Source: Asticcacaulis sp. YBE204 (GTDB lineage: Bacteria > Pseudomonadota > Alphaproteobacteria > Caulobacterales > Caulobacteraceae). Taken from it: a DNA stretch of 64,000 nucleotides. Position 1 is the stretch's first letter. Every line of letters begins with the position of its first letter. The translations under genes were made by a program, and so were the position numbers. The stretch covers positions 124,001 through 188,000 of the forward strand of contig NZ_AWGF01000012.1 of the NCBI RefSeq assembly GCF_000495855.1, written 5' to 3'. The notes beneath the pieces are model-generated. The model did not search any database. It was not told the DNA's origin and saw only the letters and a program-made list of their open reading frames with translations. Shown piece by piece: positions 31,583 to 40,523 of this stretch.

Positions 31583-32076
31583 GGCCGTCCTCCCAATGCC
31601 GCCATCAGCGCCTCGCGGCCGCGCGTCAGGCGGCTGGACAGGGTGCCTATCGGCACATCCAGAATCGCCGAGGCTTCGGTGTAGGACAGACCTTCCACGC
31701 AGATGAGCGCGATGGCCAGTCTCTGGTCTTCGGGCAGGGTTTGCATGGCGATCTCGACCTCCTGTAATTCGCGCCGCGCCTCGATGGCGGCAGCGCCCGT
31801 TCCGGCGATATGTTCGCCTTCCTCTTCCGGCGCGAAGACACGCCCGCGCCGCTGACGACTGCGCGTCTCGTCGATCCAGCTGTTCTTGACGATCCTGAAC
31901 AGCCAGCTGTCGAGACGCGTGCCGTCCTGATACTGATCCATATGGCGCAAGGCCCGCTCGACGCCGGTCTGGACAAGGTCGTCCGCGTCGGCGACAGTGC
32001 CGGTCAGGGCGCGCGCAAACCGCCGCAGGCGCGGCAGCAGCGCAACGATTCCGGCGCGGGTGGCATGAGGATCGAT
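31579..32076 (-). CDS. ECF sigma factor with abnormal start
   Basis: Sigma-70 family ECF factor. Region 2 is LLPRLRRFARALTG, DADDLVQTGVERALRHMDQY, then LDSWLFRIVKNSWIDETRSR. Region 4 is LPEDQRLAIALICVEGLSYTEASAILDVPIGTLSSRLTRGREAL (written here in two parts: LPEDQRLAIALICVEG and ILDVPIGTLSSRLTRGR). No ATG, GTG or TTG is in frame ahead of region 2. AGGAG (32088-32084) precedes an in-frame ATC at 32076 by 7 nt. An ATG at 32095 lies one nt out of frame and would give MSQEP before a CCC run. Either a non-canonical start or a frameshift is implied. It is divergent from a secreted protease. Confidence 0.75.
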   Translation of the reverse strand: MDPHATRAGIVALLPRLRRFARALTGTVADADDLVQTGVERALRHMDQYQDGTRLDSWLFRIVKNSWIDETRSRQRRGRVFAPEEEGEHIAGTGAAAIEARRELQEVEIAMQTLPEDQRLAIALICVEGLSYTEASAILDVPIGTLSSRLTRGREALMAALGGRP

Positions 32077-32193
32077 CTCAGGGCTCCTGTGACATCAACG
32101 AACGGCCAACGGACTTTTCTTCGTAACCTGTAAAAAAAATTGCAGCAAGTTGCCGCGTCCGGGCGTTAAATGAGAAACCCTCGGAGTAACGTT

Positions 32194-33459
32194 ATGCGAC
32201 GCCTGTTGATTATGATGCTGTTAGGTGCGGCGGGATCGGCCTCGGCGCAGTTGGGCGGTTTGCCTGTGCCGCGGGCCGACCTGCCCGTGGTCAGACCGCT
32301 GGAGGGCGTCGTCGGTCGCGTCGGCGAGGTTACCGATCGCGTGGCGGATTTCACGCAGCAACGGCTCGATCTGGCGCGGGGATTATTGCGTCAGCACCCC
32401 GACGTGCTGGAGCGCACGCCGCAAGGCGATGTCGCCGTGCGCGGCGAGGTCGTCGTCTGGGCACCGTCGGCCGAAACGATCAGGGCCGCGCAGGCGCAAG
32501 GCTTTACGCTTCTGCGGACCACGCCGCTGGAAGATCTGGATGCCGAGGTCGTCGTCCTGTCACCGCCGAAGGGGATGTCGGGTCGCGAGGCCTTGAAACG
32601 CCTGACGCGCATCGATCCGCAAGGCGTCTATGACTATAACCACATCTATCTGGGGTCGGGCGGTGCAGGCGCGCCCGCGCCCGGTGTGGTGCGTGGTGCC
32701 GGTGCCGGTCGCGTCGGTCTGATCGACGGTGGGATCGATACGGCCCATCCGCTCTTTCGTGGCGTCAAACTGACTCAGAAGGGTTTCGGCGGCAATGCCG
32801 TCCCCAGCCCGCATGGCACGGCGACGGCGGCGCTGCTGATCGCGCGGCCCGATGGCCGCGGCGCGGCCACCGGCAGCGAACTATGGGTCGCCGACGTCTA
32901 TGGCAACCGCCCCACCGGCGGCTCGACCGAGGCGATCATAGGGGCGCTGGCCTGGATGTCGCGGGAAAAAGTGGCGGTCATCAGCATCAGCCTCGTCGGG
33001 CCGGCCAACGGACCGCTCAAGGCGGCGATCGGGTCGCTGGTCAAACGCGGGCATCTGATCGTGGCAGCGGTCGGCAATGACGGTCCGGCGGCCAAGCCGC
33101 TCTATCCGGCCGCATTCGACGGGGTGATTGGCGTGACCGGCGTCGATGCGCGGCAAAAGGTGCTGATCGAGGCGGGACGGGGGCCTCAGGTCGATTTCGC
33201 CGCGCCGGGGTCGGATATATGGGCCGCCGCTCCCGGTGGACGCATCGACGCGGTACGTGGCACGTCGTTCGCCGCCCCGCTGGTTGCCGGGCTGTTGTCG
33301 CGCCGATTGACCGCCCCGGACCCGGCGAAGGCGGTACAGGCCGTCAACGATCTGGGCGCGCAAGCCGTCGATCTGGGCAAGGCAGGACGCGACACGACCT
33401 ATGGCGTCGGATTTGTCGGTGAAAATATTTTTAATAAAAATAATAGTTTAAGAAAATAA
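32194..33459 (+). CDS. secreted subtilisin-like (S8) serine protease
   Basis: Peptidase of 421 aa with a signal peptide (MRRLLIMMLLGAAGSASA-Q). Residues 20-165 look like a propeptide or adaptor, and the S8 domain follows with its triad: Asp178 (LIDGGID), His207 (SPHGTA), Ser358 (GTSFAAP), plus oxyanion Asn295 (VGNDG). ATG 32194 is preferred to the in-frame codon at 32170 because GGAG lies 8 nt upstream and the signal peptide begins there. It is divergent from the sigma/anti-sigma pair, so it may be a target or may cleave the anti-sigma factor; both are guesses. Confidence 0.88.
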   Translation: MRRLLIMMLLGAAGSASAQLGGLPVPRADLPVVRPLEGVVGRVGEVTDRVADFTQQRLDLARGLLRQHPDVLERTPQGDVAVRGEVVVWAPSAETIRAAQAQGFTLLRTTPLEDLDAEVVVLSPPKGMSGREALKRLTRIDPQGVYDYNHIYLGSGGAGAPAPGVVRGAGAGRVGLIDGGIDTAHPLFRGVKLTQKGFGGNAVPSPHGTATAALLIARPDGRGAATGSELWVADVYGNRPTGGSTEAIIGALAWMSREKVAVISISLVGPANGPLKAAIGSLVKRGHLIVAAVGNDGPAAKPLYPAAFDGVIGVTGVDARQKVLIEAGRGPQVDFAAPGSDIWAAAPGGRIDAVRGTSFAAPLVAGLLSRRLTAPDPAKAVQAVNDLGAQAVDLGKAGRDTTYGVGFVGENIFNKNNSLRK

Positions 33460-33571
33460 TTCAAAAAATTTCATACCGTCGGGAGAAAACTCCGCGACCG
33501 CATCGTTGTTTCCAGTGAGGCCGCCAATATAGCCCGATTTGGGCGGGCCATAACGCACAGGAGATACCGAC

Positions 33572-34546
33572 ATGAAGATCAAGACCTTCCTCACCACGAC
33601 CGCTCTCATTTCCTTCGTTGCCTTTAGCGCCAATGCACAGTTGCTGGGTGGTGGTGGCGGCCTGACCGGTAACGGTGGATTGGGCGGTGGCCTCGGTAAC
33701 GGCATGGGTACCGGTAATATCGGTGGCACTCTGCAAGGCAGCGGGAATGGTGCCTTCGGTGCGCCGGATACGCTCGGCACCGTGGATCGCGCCGCCCAAC
33801 GCGCGCAACGTGATGCCGAGCGCACCCAGCGTCAGACCGACAAGGCCGCCCGCGCCGCCGAAAAGACCCGCGAAAAGGCGGGTGGCGCATCGGACACCCT
33901 GCGCAATCAGGCTTCGGAACGTGGCAATCTGACCGGTTCTCTGACGGGCTCGAGCAATGCCGACCTGACCGGCGGCGCGGCCTTTGATAGTGCGCAGACG
34001 GCGGGCAAGGCTCGCGACGCGGCCTCAAACCTGAACGGACAGGCGCGCGATAAGACGTCTGACGCGAAAACCCTCGCCGGAAATGGCATCAACAAGGTGA
34101 AAGGCACGGGGTCGTCCGCCGTAGACCAGGCCAACCAGCCGCGCAATATCGGCGGCAATGCGTCGGGCAATGGCGGCCTGAACGGCTCGCTACTCGGCAA
34201 CAGCGCTTCGGGCGAAGGCAGCGGGGATCTGGGGGGCAACGCCACCATCGATGCCTCGCAAACCACCAATGCGGCGAAGAGCAAGGTTCGCGGCACGACC
34301 CAGACCGCCCAACAAACGGCAGGTAACGCCGCGCAGAAGGCCCGCAATACCGCCGATGCGGGTCGCGATACCGTCACCTCCACCGCGGCCAAGGCGAAGA
34401 ACCGCGTCAACGACGCCGGGACGATCGACGCTTCGGTAAGCGGTTCAGGCAACGGCGACGCCTCGGCGAAGGACGGCAAGGTCTCGGCCAATGCCAGCGG
34501 TTCCGGCAAGGCCAGCGTCTCGCGCAAGACACCCGCGCAAAACTAA
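33572..34546 (+). CDS. secreted low-complexity Gly/Ala/Asn-rich protein, unknown
   Basis: Protein of 324 aa with a signal peptide (ALISFVAFSANA-Q) that I do not recognise. The mature part alternates Gly/Asn-rich segments (GGLTGNGGLGGGLGNG, GSLTGSSNADLTGG) with Ala/Lys/Arg/Gln-rich helical segments (DRAAQRAQRDAERTQRQTDK, NAAQKARNTADAGRDTVTS) like LEA-type amphipathic helices. The three-part pattern glycine block, DAS/DSAQT, Ala-Lys helix recurs about three times. AGGAG lies 8 nt before the ATG and a terminator follows. A surface, matrix or stress-protectant role is possible. Confidence 0.8.
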   Translation: MKIKTFLTTTALISFVAFSANAQLLGGGGGLTGNGGLGGGLGNGMGTGNIGGTLQGSGNGAFGAPDTLGTVDRAAQRAQRDAERTQRQTDKAARAAEKTREKAGGASDTLRNQASERGNLTGSLTGSSNADLTGGAAFDSAQTAGKARDAASNLNGQARDKTSDAKTLAGNGINKVKGTGSSAVDQANQPRNIGGNASGNGGLNGSLLGNSASGEGSGDLGGNATIDASQTTNAAKSKVRGTTQTAQQTAGNAAQKARNTADAGRDTVTSTAAKAKNRVNDAGTIDASVSGSGNGDASAKDGKVSANASGSGKASVSRKTPAQN

Positions 34547-34558
34547 GATCTGAAAAGC

Positions 34559-34589
34559 ATAGCCCGGCCACGTAAAGTGACCGGGCTAT
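34559..34589 (+). terminator. hairpin after the low-complexity gene
   Basis: ATAGCCCGG pairs with CCGGGCTAT, and the loop can add CAC/GTG. TTTGCGTTTT follows, a weak T tract. The next 95 bp are very AT-rich. Confidence 0.75.
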
Positions 34590-34685
34590 TTGCGTTTTGC
34601 AAGTTATAATGATTTCCATAAAAATTGCGATTTGCAATTAATATTAAATTATAATAATCAATATTTTATTTTATAAAAATTACTT

Positions 34686-36431
34686 TCATTTCAAAATTAT
34701 CTTTGCCCGACGTCGTTCGAACCACCACAAACCGCCCGCAAAGATCAGCCAGCCTATAAACCACGGCCATGAGGCACCTCGTCGGCTTGCCCCGACCGTG
34801 ACGGCGGCTTTCACCGGAGTGTCGGCAACCAACCGACGGGTCGCGGTCTGGGTTTCCTGCGCCCTCACACCGGGCAGAGCGTCCGCAGTATGAACGAAGA
34901 CCGGTTGCACCGAAGATCCGGCCTCGGTCGTCTGACGCAACAGATGCCAGCCCGCCTGACGCGGCCAGAGGGCGGCGCAGCGTTCGGGCCCGGTTCCCTG
35001 ATCGATCACCGGCGTCACCGAACCGCCCGCGCTATCCAGCCATTCCAGCGTGCCGTTAAGACCGCACAGGCTCAGCCGTTCATCGACCCTCGCCAGACCC
35101 GAAAAACGGACCGGCCTATCGGTTGGCGCCCGCGACAGAGCGGTGAACAACGCCGCCCACAGGGTATCGTGGCCGTCCTGTCCGCTGAGCGTCAGGCCAA
35201 AACTGTCGGTCACGGTCCACACCCCGACGCGCCCCCGGCCTTCGGCGCGCCACACACCCAGCGGAGCGGCATCGGCGATAAAGGGGGCGGTATCTCCGCC
35301 GTCAATGCGGTAATCGAGCCGCGTCAGAGGTAGGGGTTTCGTGTCCTTCCCCGTCTGCGGCAAGGTAACCGTCTTCGCGTCGCCCGCACCGTTCAGGCGC
35401 AGGCCCAGCGCCGCCCACTGACCGCGCGTCTCCGCCGATACCGGCGCGGTCAGACGCAACAGCAGACCCATGCCGCCGCGCACGGCCTCCAATACCGCCG
35501 CACGACCCGGCGCGCCGATCGCCTCCCAGCTACGGTCGTCGAGCACCAGCAGATCGACCTCGCGCAACGCCGCCGCCGTGACGGGCAAAGGCGGATCGCC
35601 CGCCTCCACACCGCCGCCCAGCGTCAATTGAGCGTGCAGCGCCACCCCGGCATCGGTCGCCCAGCGGCGCAGATATTTGACTTCTGGCCCCGGCGCACCA
35701 GCGATGACGCGCACGCGTGGCGGAGGGCCGTCGGTGATCCATACGGGGGCCTCAAGCGTTTGCACGACCGATTTCCCGGCATCGCGCAGACGCAGCGTAA
35801 AGGTGGCCGGACCGCCGGCGCGCGCCGTACCGCTCACGACAAAATTTCCGTCGGCGGCCAAGGTTTGCGTGTCAACAAGTTGGCCCGCCGGGTCGAGCAG
35901 TTCCACCGTCCCGCCCCTGAGGTCGTGCGCCTGTCCGCCGATGCGGAATCGTCCTCCGGGCGAAACACGCGCGGGTAAATCCAGCCGGATCAGGCCGCGC
36001 GGCAAGGGAGTGGCGTCAAAATCGACCTTAAGGCCCTTGACCGCATCCCGGTCGCGCGCGGTGAGCCCGTCACCGACGATCAGCAACCGCGTGGCCGGGT
36101 ATTTGCGCAGCGCCGTCGCCAGATCGGGCACGCGCTCCGCGCCGCTGATGGTCGCTTCAGGCAGGGCGATCAGCCGGTCTCCGGCCTTGGCGGCAATATT
36201 CCGCGCGCCGTGGGTCGCCACGATCAGCGTGCCGGGGGCCGAGGCCAGCGGCGGCGGAAACAGGGTCAGATATAGCAATACTGCGCACAGCGGCTGCCCG
36301 ATCAGCAACACGCCCAGCCGCCCAGCGGATCGGCGGTCGCGCGGGGTCTTTCGCCACCACCCCAACAGGCGGCCCATTCCGATCAGGACGATCAGGCTCA
36401 AAACAGACGCGGTGATCAGCGACGGGGTCAT
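34686..36431 (-). CDS. large membrane protein of the MoxR cluster, unknown
   Basis: Protein of 581 aa. Two N-terminal helices (ITASVLSLIVLIGMG and GVLLIGQPLCAVLLYLTLF) and one at the C-terminus (WPWFIGWLIFAGGLWWFERR) frame a periplasmic region of about 500 residues. That region has two beta-rich domains and a glutamine-amidotransferase-like segment (VDLLVLDDRSW, GMGLLLRLTAPV). This resembles the C-terminal partners of BatA-like proteins in MoxR operons. Its ATG overlaps the DUF4175 stop by 4 nt. It is the last gene of the run, followed by AT-rich DNA. Confidence 0.75.
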   Translation of the reverse strand: MTPSLITASVLSLIVLIGMGRLLGWWRKTPRDRRSAGRLGVLLIGQPLCAVLLYLTLFPPPLASAPGTLIVATHGARNIAAKAGDRLIALPEATISGAERVPDLATALRKYPATRLLIVGDGLTARDRDAVKGLKVDFDATPLPRGLIRLDLPARVSPGGRFRIGGQAHDLRGGTVELLDPAGQLVDTQTLAADGNFVVSGTARAGGPATFTLRLRDAGKSVVQTLEAPVWITDGPPPRVRVIAGAPGPEVKYLRRWATDAGVALHAQLTLGGGVEAGDPPLPVTAAALREVDLLVLDDRSWEAIGAPGRAAVLEAVRGGMGLLLRLTAPVSAETRGQWAALGLRLNGAGDAKTVTLPQTGKDTKPLPLTRLDYRIDGGDTAPFIADAAPLGVWRAEGRGRVGVWTVTDSFGLTLSGQDGHDTLWAALFTALSRAPTDRPVRFSGLARVDERLSLCGLNGTLEWLDSAGGSVTPVIDQGTGPERCAALWPRQAGWHLLRQTTEAGSSVQPVFVHTADALPGVRAQETQTATRRLVADTPVKAAVTVGASRRGASWPWFIGWLIFAGGLWWFERRRAKIILK

Positions 36432-38515
36432 GGCTGTCGCTCCAGGGCATCCAGATAGCGCCCGCCGGAGGGCGTTACACCGTCACGCCGCACCACCTGC
36501 GCCGGAGGCCGCGTTAGCACCCCCCACAACAGACCGCGCAGGGTATGGCGACACCTGGCGCAGTCCGGATCGCCCCGCACGGCGTCGATGGCGGCGAACA
36601 GGCTCAAGGGATCGCTGACCCGCGCTTCGTGTTCGCGTAGCCACACCTCCAGCGGGCCGAGCGGCACGTCAGCTGGACGGCCCGGCACTTCGGCCAGGGC
36701 GCTCCACGCCGCAACGACCGGCGCATCGGGACCGGGGGCGGGATCGAGGCCCAGACGATTGCCGATTATGCCCTCGCGTTTGCCGGTCATACGGCGGGTA
36801 TCGTCGATCGGCGGCAGTTCCGGTCCGACGCGTGACAGGAAGATGCGCGTCGCCTGCTGCACCTGCTTGATATAGTTGAGCGCCGTATAGGCGTAGGGCA
36901 GGGCGAGATCGGGCCGCCCCTGACGCAGGTGCAGTTCCGACTGCCACATGGCGTCGAGCGCCTTTTTGAGCAGAGCGCGCGTTTCCGGATCGAGCAGGGT
37001 CGCCGCCTCGGCCTCGTCGTGGATGTGGCCATAGGTCGCGGCGACATTACCCCCGTCACCAAAGGCGGTGGCGCTGTCGTTGCTATGGTCATGCCCGTCG
37101 TTTTCGTGGTGTTCATCGCCGTCCCCCGTCGGGTTTTCGGGCTCGCCTTCGGCGCTTTCGCCGAGAAACTGCCCGTAGCGCAGGCGCAACAGCCGCTGAT
37201 CGACGCCGATGGAATCCGACCGCGCAAGATAGGCTTCCGGCGACAGTTTTTTCTTTTCCTTCAGCAGGGCTTCGATATCGATGATGATCTGACGCTGGCT
37301 GCGGAAATAGGCGGGCAGGGTCTTGCGCGCCAGACCTTCGAGGCCGGTGCTTTCGTTGCCGAGATCCGACGGCCAGCGCAGGATAAGGCTGGGTGAGCGC
37401 ACACCTTGCGGTGAGGGCGCGCGATTGTCGCGCACGCTCAGTTGCGCGATCAGGTCGTCGCCCTTGGCAAAACCGAGGCTTTTGAGGTCCAGTTGCGTGG
37501 CGAAGCGCTTTTCCCTCACGCCGCCGGAACTGGTCAGGATCACGACCTTTTCGCGCACGGTGATGTTTTCGCCTTCACCCTGCGCCAGAGTCAGGTGCAG
37601 TTCGGCGCTTGAGCTGACGCCGTAATCGTCACTGACGGCAAAGACCAGCGGCCAGACGGTCTGATTTTCCGTGACGATGGACAGCGACCGGTCCGGGGTC
37701 ACGACCTCGATCTTCGGCGGCAGATCGGATGTGGCTTCCAGTTTGTGCAGCGGCGCCGTGCCGGTCTGGCCTTTGAACACAATCCGGTAAAGCATTGATT
37801 TGTCGAGCGTCAATTGCGTCGTCCATATGCCTTTATCTGGCGTCAGGGCGATCTTGCGCCCGTCGAGCAGGACCAGTTCGACGCCTTCGGTATCCGGCAC
37901 GAACCGCAACCGCCAGACCAGACGCGTCCCTTGCGGGGCCTTGAGGTCGAGCGCGGATTCCGTTTGTGGTTTTTGTCCGGTATAGGCGGGCGGCGTGACG
38001 GCGATCTGTGTGGCGATGAACTTCACAGGAACGCCGGTGCTGTGAGACGTGGCGGCGGGTGTCACGTGCGACGGAGACGTGGCCAACAAAACCCACGCGT
38101 AAGCGCTCATCAACAGCGCCGACAGACCGATTGTGAAGGCAATCGGCAACCCCGACCATGGTTCGCACAGATCGGTATGACCTGTGGCCAGCCGTTCGGC
38201 AACACGGGCGCGCTGAAGACGTTGCAAGGGGTTCAGGTGCGCGTCAGGTGTGAACAGCAAATCGGCGCTGTCGTCGAGGTCGGGTCGCTGGGCATTCAGT
38301 TGTCGAACCGCCCACGCCCGGTCAAACCGGCGCAGCCGCCACAGGCCGATCAATACCGTGACGGCGAGGACAATTCCGGCCAGAGTCAGGCCCGACACCA
38401 GACCGCCGTATCGCTTGGCAATGTATCCGGCTACCGCGACGAGCGGCAGTCCCGTCAGCAGACTGTTCAGAAAACTTTGGCCCCGCGCCGCGCGGGTGAA
38501 GCGGGAAAGCCTCAT
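36428..38515 (-). CDS. DUF4175-like membrane protein
   Basis: Protein of 695 aa with two helices near the N-terminus (TGLPLVAVAGYIAKRYG, LAGIVLAVTVLIGLW), another near residue 140 (IAFTIGLSALLMSAYAWVLL), then a long periplasmic part. TPPAYTGQKP and VSDDYGVSSSAELHL are typical of DUF4175/BatD-like proteins. A His/Asp-rich insert (DEHHENDGHDHSND) near residue 480 could bind metal. ATG 38515, which overlaps the upstream stop (ATGA), is chosen over the frame start at 38593. Confidence 0.78.
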   Translation of the reverse strand: MRLSRFTRAARGQSFLNSLLTGLPLVAVAGYIAKRYGGLVSGLTLAGIVLAVTVLIGLWRLRRFDRAWAVRQLNAQRPDLDDSADLLFTPDAHLNPLQRLQRARVAERLATGHTDLCEPWSGLPIAFTIGLSALLMSAYAWVLLATSPSHVTPAATSHSTGVPVKFIATQIAVTPPAYTGQKPQTESALDLKAPQGTRLVWRLRFVPDTEGVELVLLDGRKIALTPDKGIWTTQLTLDKSMLYRIVFKGQTGTAPLHKLEATSDLPPKIEVVTPDRSLSIVTENQTVWPLVFAVSDDYGVSSSAELHLTLAQGEGENITVREKVVILTSSGGVREKRFATQLDLKSLGFAKGDDLIAQLSVRDNRAPSPQGVRSPSLILRWPSDLGNESTGLEGLARKTLPAYFRSQRQIIIDIEALLKEKKKLSPEAYLARSDSIGVDQRLLRLRYGQFLGESAEGEPENPTGDGDEHHENDGHDHSNDSATAFGDGGNVAATYGHIHDEAEAATLLDPETRALLKKALDAMWQSELHLRQGRPDLALPYAYTALNYIKQVQQATRIFLSRVGPELPPIDDTRRMTGKREGIIGNRLGLDPAPGPDAPVVAAWSALAEVPGRPADVPLGPLEVWLREHEARVSDPLSLFAAIDAVRGDPDCARCRHTLRGLLWGVLTRPPAQVVRRDGVTPSGGRYLDALERQP

Positions 38516-39639
38516 GGTGCGGCCCTCCGCCGGGAGGATGTCGCCAGCCAGCGCTCTAGTCCGAACAGCAGCGCCATCAATACCGCCAACCACGGCTGAA
38601 GCTCTGTCGCGGCTTGAGCGAACGCCGCGCGACCGCTCAGGGGGGCATAGTCGCGCGCGGCAACGCGCGACGGAGCGGGTGGGGTGGTGAGCAGGGCTTT
38701 CAGATGGTCGGGAAAGTCGGCTTCCAGCAGTTCGGGTACCTGCGCCGGTGCCAGCCCGCGCGTGAAGCGCAGCCAGCGGCCTTTGCCTAGATATGCACCT
38801 TCGATGAGAGGGGCACCGACATCATCACGCCACAGGACGGTTTGCGTGTCGGATATGGGCGTTTGCACGTCTTTGGACAGCAGGATCGTGCCGCCGGTTT
38901 TAACCCAGTTTGTCACACTGTCCGGCAGCGGGCCGGCACTTAACCAGACCAGCGCCGTATCTTTCGGCGGCAAGGCATCGGTCGGAGCCGCGATTGTCGC
39001 GTCGCGTTCCCACGCCGTGGCCACGGCGCGGAAATAGCGGGCCCCCGGCTGATCCGGCGCGGCGCGGATAGACAGGGTTGGAGGGCGGCTGACAACCGGT
39101 TGCGCGGCGGGCATGGCTCCCGGCACAACGCGCCACTCGACGTTGCGCGAAAGTGTCAGGCGCTCCGCATCCGCCCCTTGCAGGGTTTCCGGCACGACGA
39201 CGGTGAGTTTAACGCCCTTTGGCAGGTCGGCGTCCAGTTGCCGGATCAGGCTGGCAAAATCCGTTGGCGCTTTGGGGGCGGATGTCTCGGTCGAGGGAAA
39301 GTCTACGGCCAGCCAGTGGACGCGCGCCTTGTCGTCCGACACGGCGGCCTTCGGATCAAGTCCGGGCATGACGGCGATATAGGGCGTTTGATCAACTGCT
39401 TGATTTAAAACGGGTTGCGCCAGAAACAGCGCCAGCAGGATGAGCAGCAATAGCCGCGTCAGCAAAAGCAGCCATTCGCTGAACTGAATCCGCTGGCGCG
39501 GTTTCGGTTTGGCCTGCAACCAGCGCAGGGCGGCGAACACGACCGGTCGTGCCTCGTCGCGGCGCATCAGGTGGATGACCAGCGGCAGGATGACGGCGGC
39601 CAGCGTGGCCAGACCGAGCGGGAACAGCAGACCGGGCAT
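38512..39639 (-). CDS. BatA-like protein (N-terminal double-TM domain)
   Basis: Protein of 375 aa. The start MPGLLFPLGLATLAAVILPL followed by VIHLMRRDE, PVVFAALRWLQ and LLLLTRLLLLILLALFLAQP is the two-helix N-terminal domain of BatA/Aerotolerance proteins. The periplasmic part has no clear VWA MIDAS motif. A last helix (WLAVLMALLFGLERWL) is C-terminal. ATG 39639 is used because it overlaps the DUF58 stop (ATGA). Confidence 0.8.
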   Translation of the reverse strand: MPGLLFPLGLATLAAVILPLVIHLMRRDEARPVVFAALRWLQAKPKPRQRIQFSEWLLLLTRLLLLILLALFLAQPVLNQAVDQTPYIAVMPGLDPKAAVSDDKARVHWLAVDFPSTETSAPKAPTDFASLIRQLDADLPKGVKLTVVVPETLQGADAERLTLSRNVEWRVVPGAMPAAQPVVSRPPTLSIRAAPDQPGARYFRAVATAWERDATIAAPTDALPPKDTALVWLSAGPLPDSVTNWVKTGGTILLSKDVQTPISDTQTVLWRDDVGAPLIEGAYLGKGRWLRFTRGLAPAQVPELLEADFPDHLKALLTTPPAPSRVAARDYAPLSGRAAFAQAATELQPWLAVLMALLFGLERWLATSSRRRAAP

Positions 39640-40520
39640 CAGACGCCTCCGCCGAACAGACGCCACAAGGGCGCATCGACGACCTCATCGAGCCAGTGGT
39701 GCGTGTGGCGGATGCCGGACGCGGTCAGGCGCGCTTCCAGCGTTTGTCGGGCGGCGGCGAATTTGCGCAGGAAGTCGGCACGCAAAGCCTTGCCGTCACC
39801 CAGCAACTCGGTGCACGATTCCGGGTCTTCGAAGCGGTAGCCACCGTCGAAAGGAAAGTCGCGCTCTTCGGCGGTAAAGGTCTGAATGAACAGAACTTCG
39901 CGGCTTGCGGCGGACAACCGTTCCATAAGGGCGATGCACGCTTCGTCGAAGCCGTCGCTGATAACGATGACCAGATCCTGCGCCCGGATGCGCTCCCACA
40001 CCGGGGCGAGGGCAGGGGCCGACGGGAATTCGCCGGCCGGTTTCAGGCCGTAGAGTTCCAGCCGCAGCCGGTCGCGTTGCCGCAAACCGTTGGCCGGATC
40101 GGCAACGCGCAAACCTTTGTCGCTTAAACTGATCAGGCCGAACCGGTCGCCCTGACGCAGGGCCAGTTCGGCGATACAGGCCGCCATGGCCTTGGCGGCA
40201 TCAAGGCGCGAATAGTCCGCACGGGTCGTGTCCGATTGCCCCATCGAGGCCGAAGCGTCGACGATGATCCATACCGCCAAGGGGCTTTCGCGCTCGGATT
40301 CGCGGACGAAAAACTTGTCCGACCGGCCATAGAGCTTCCAGTCGATTTGCCGCAATTCGTCGCCCGGCTCATAGGCGCGGTACTGCGCAAACTCTAGCCC
40401 TGCGCCGCGCGACCGGCTGGCGTGCAACCCGATCCCCGACGCCCCCGACGCCCGACGCGCAGTGAGGCGCAGGCCTTTCAGCCTGTGGCGCACGTCGGGC
40501 GGGATCGGGTCAAACGTCAT
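39639..40520 (-). CDS. DUF58 domain protein
   Basis: Protein of 293 aa with the DUF58 signature YRAYEPGDELRQIDWKLYGR near residue 47 and a VWA-like MIDAS (DASASMG) at about residue 88. DUF58 proteins partner with MoxR ATPases, probably as the adaptor of a chaperone. Three nt separate it from moxR. Confidence 0.92.
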   Translation of the reverse strand: MTFDPIPPDVRHRLKGLRLTARRASGASGIGLHASRSRGAGLEFAQYRAYEPGDELRQIDWKLYGRSDKFFVRESERESPLAVWIIVDASASMGQSDTTRADYSRLDAAKAMAACIAELALRQGDRFGLISLSDKGLRVADPANGLRQRDRLRLELYGLKPAGEFPSAPALAPVWERIRAQDLVIVISDGFDEACIALMERLSAASREVLFIQTFTAEERDFPFDGGYRFEDPESCTELLGDGKALRADFLRKFAAARQTLEARLTASGIRHTHHWLDEVVDAPLWRLFGGGV

Positions 40521-40523
40521 GGA

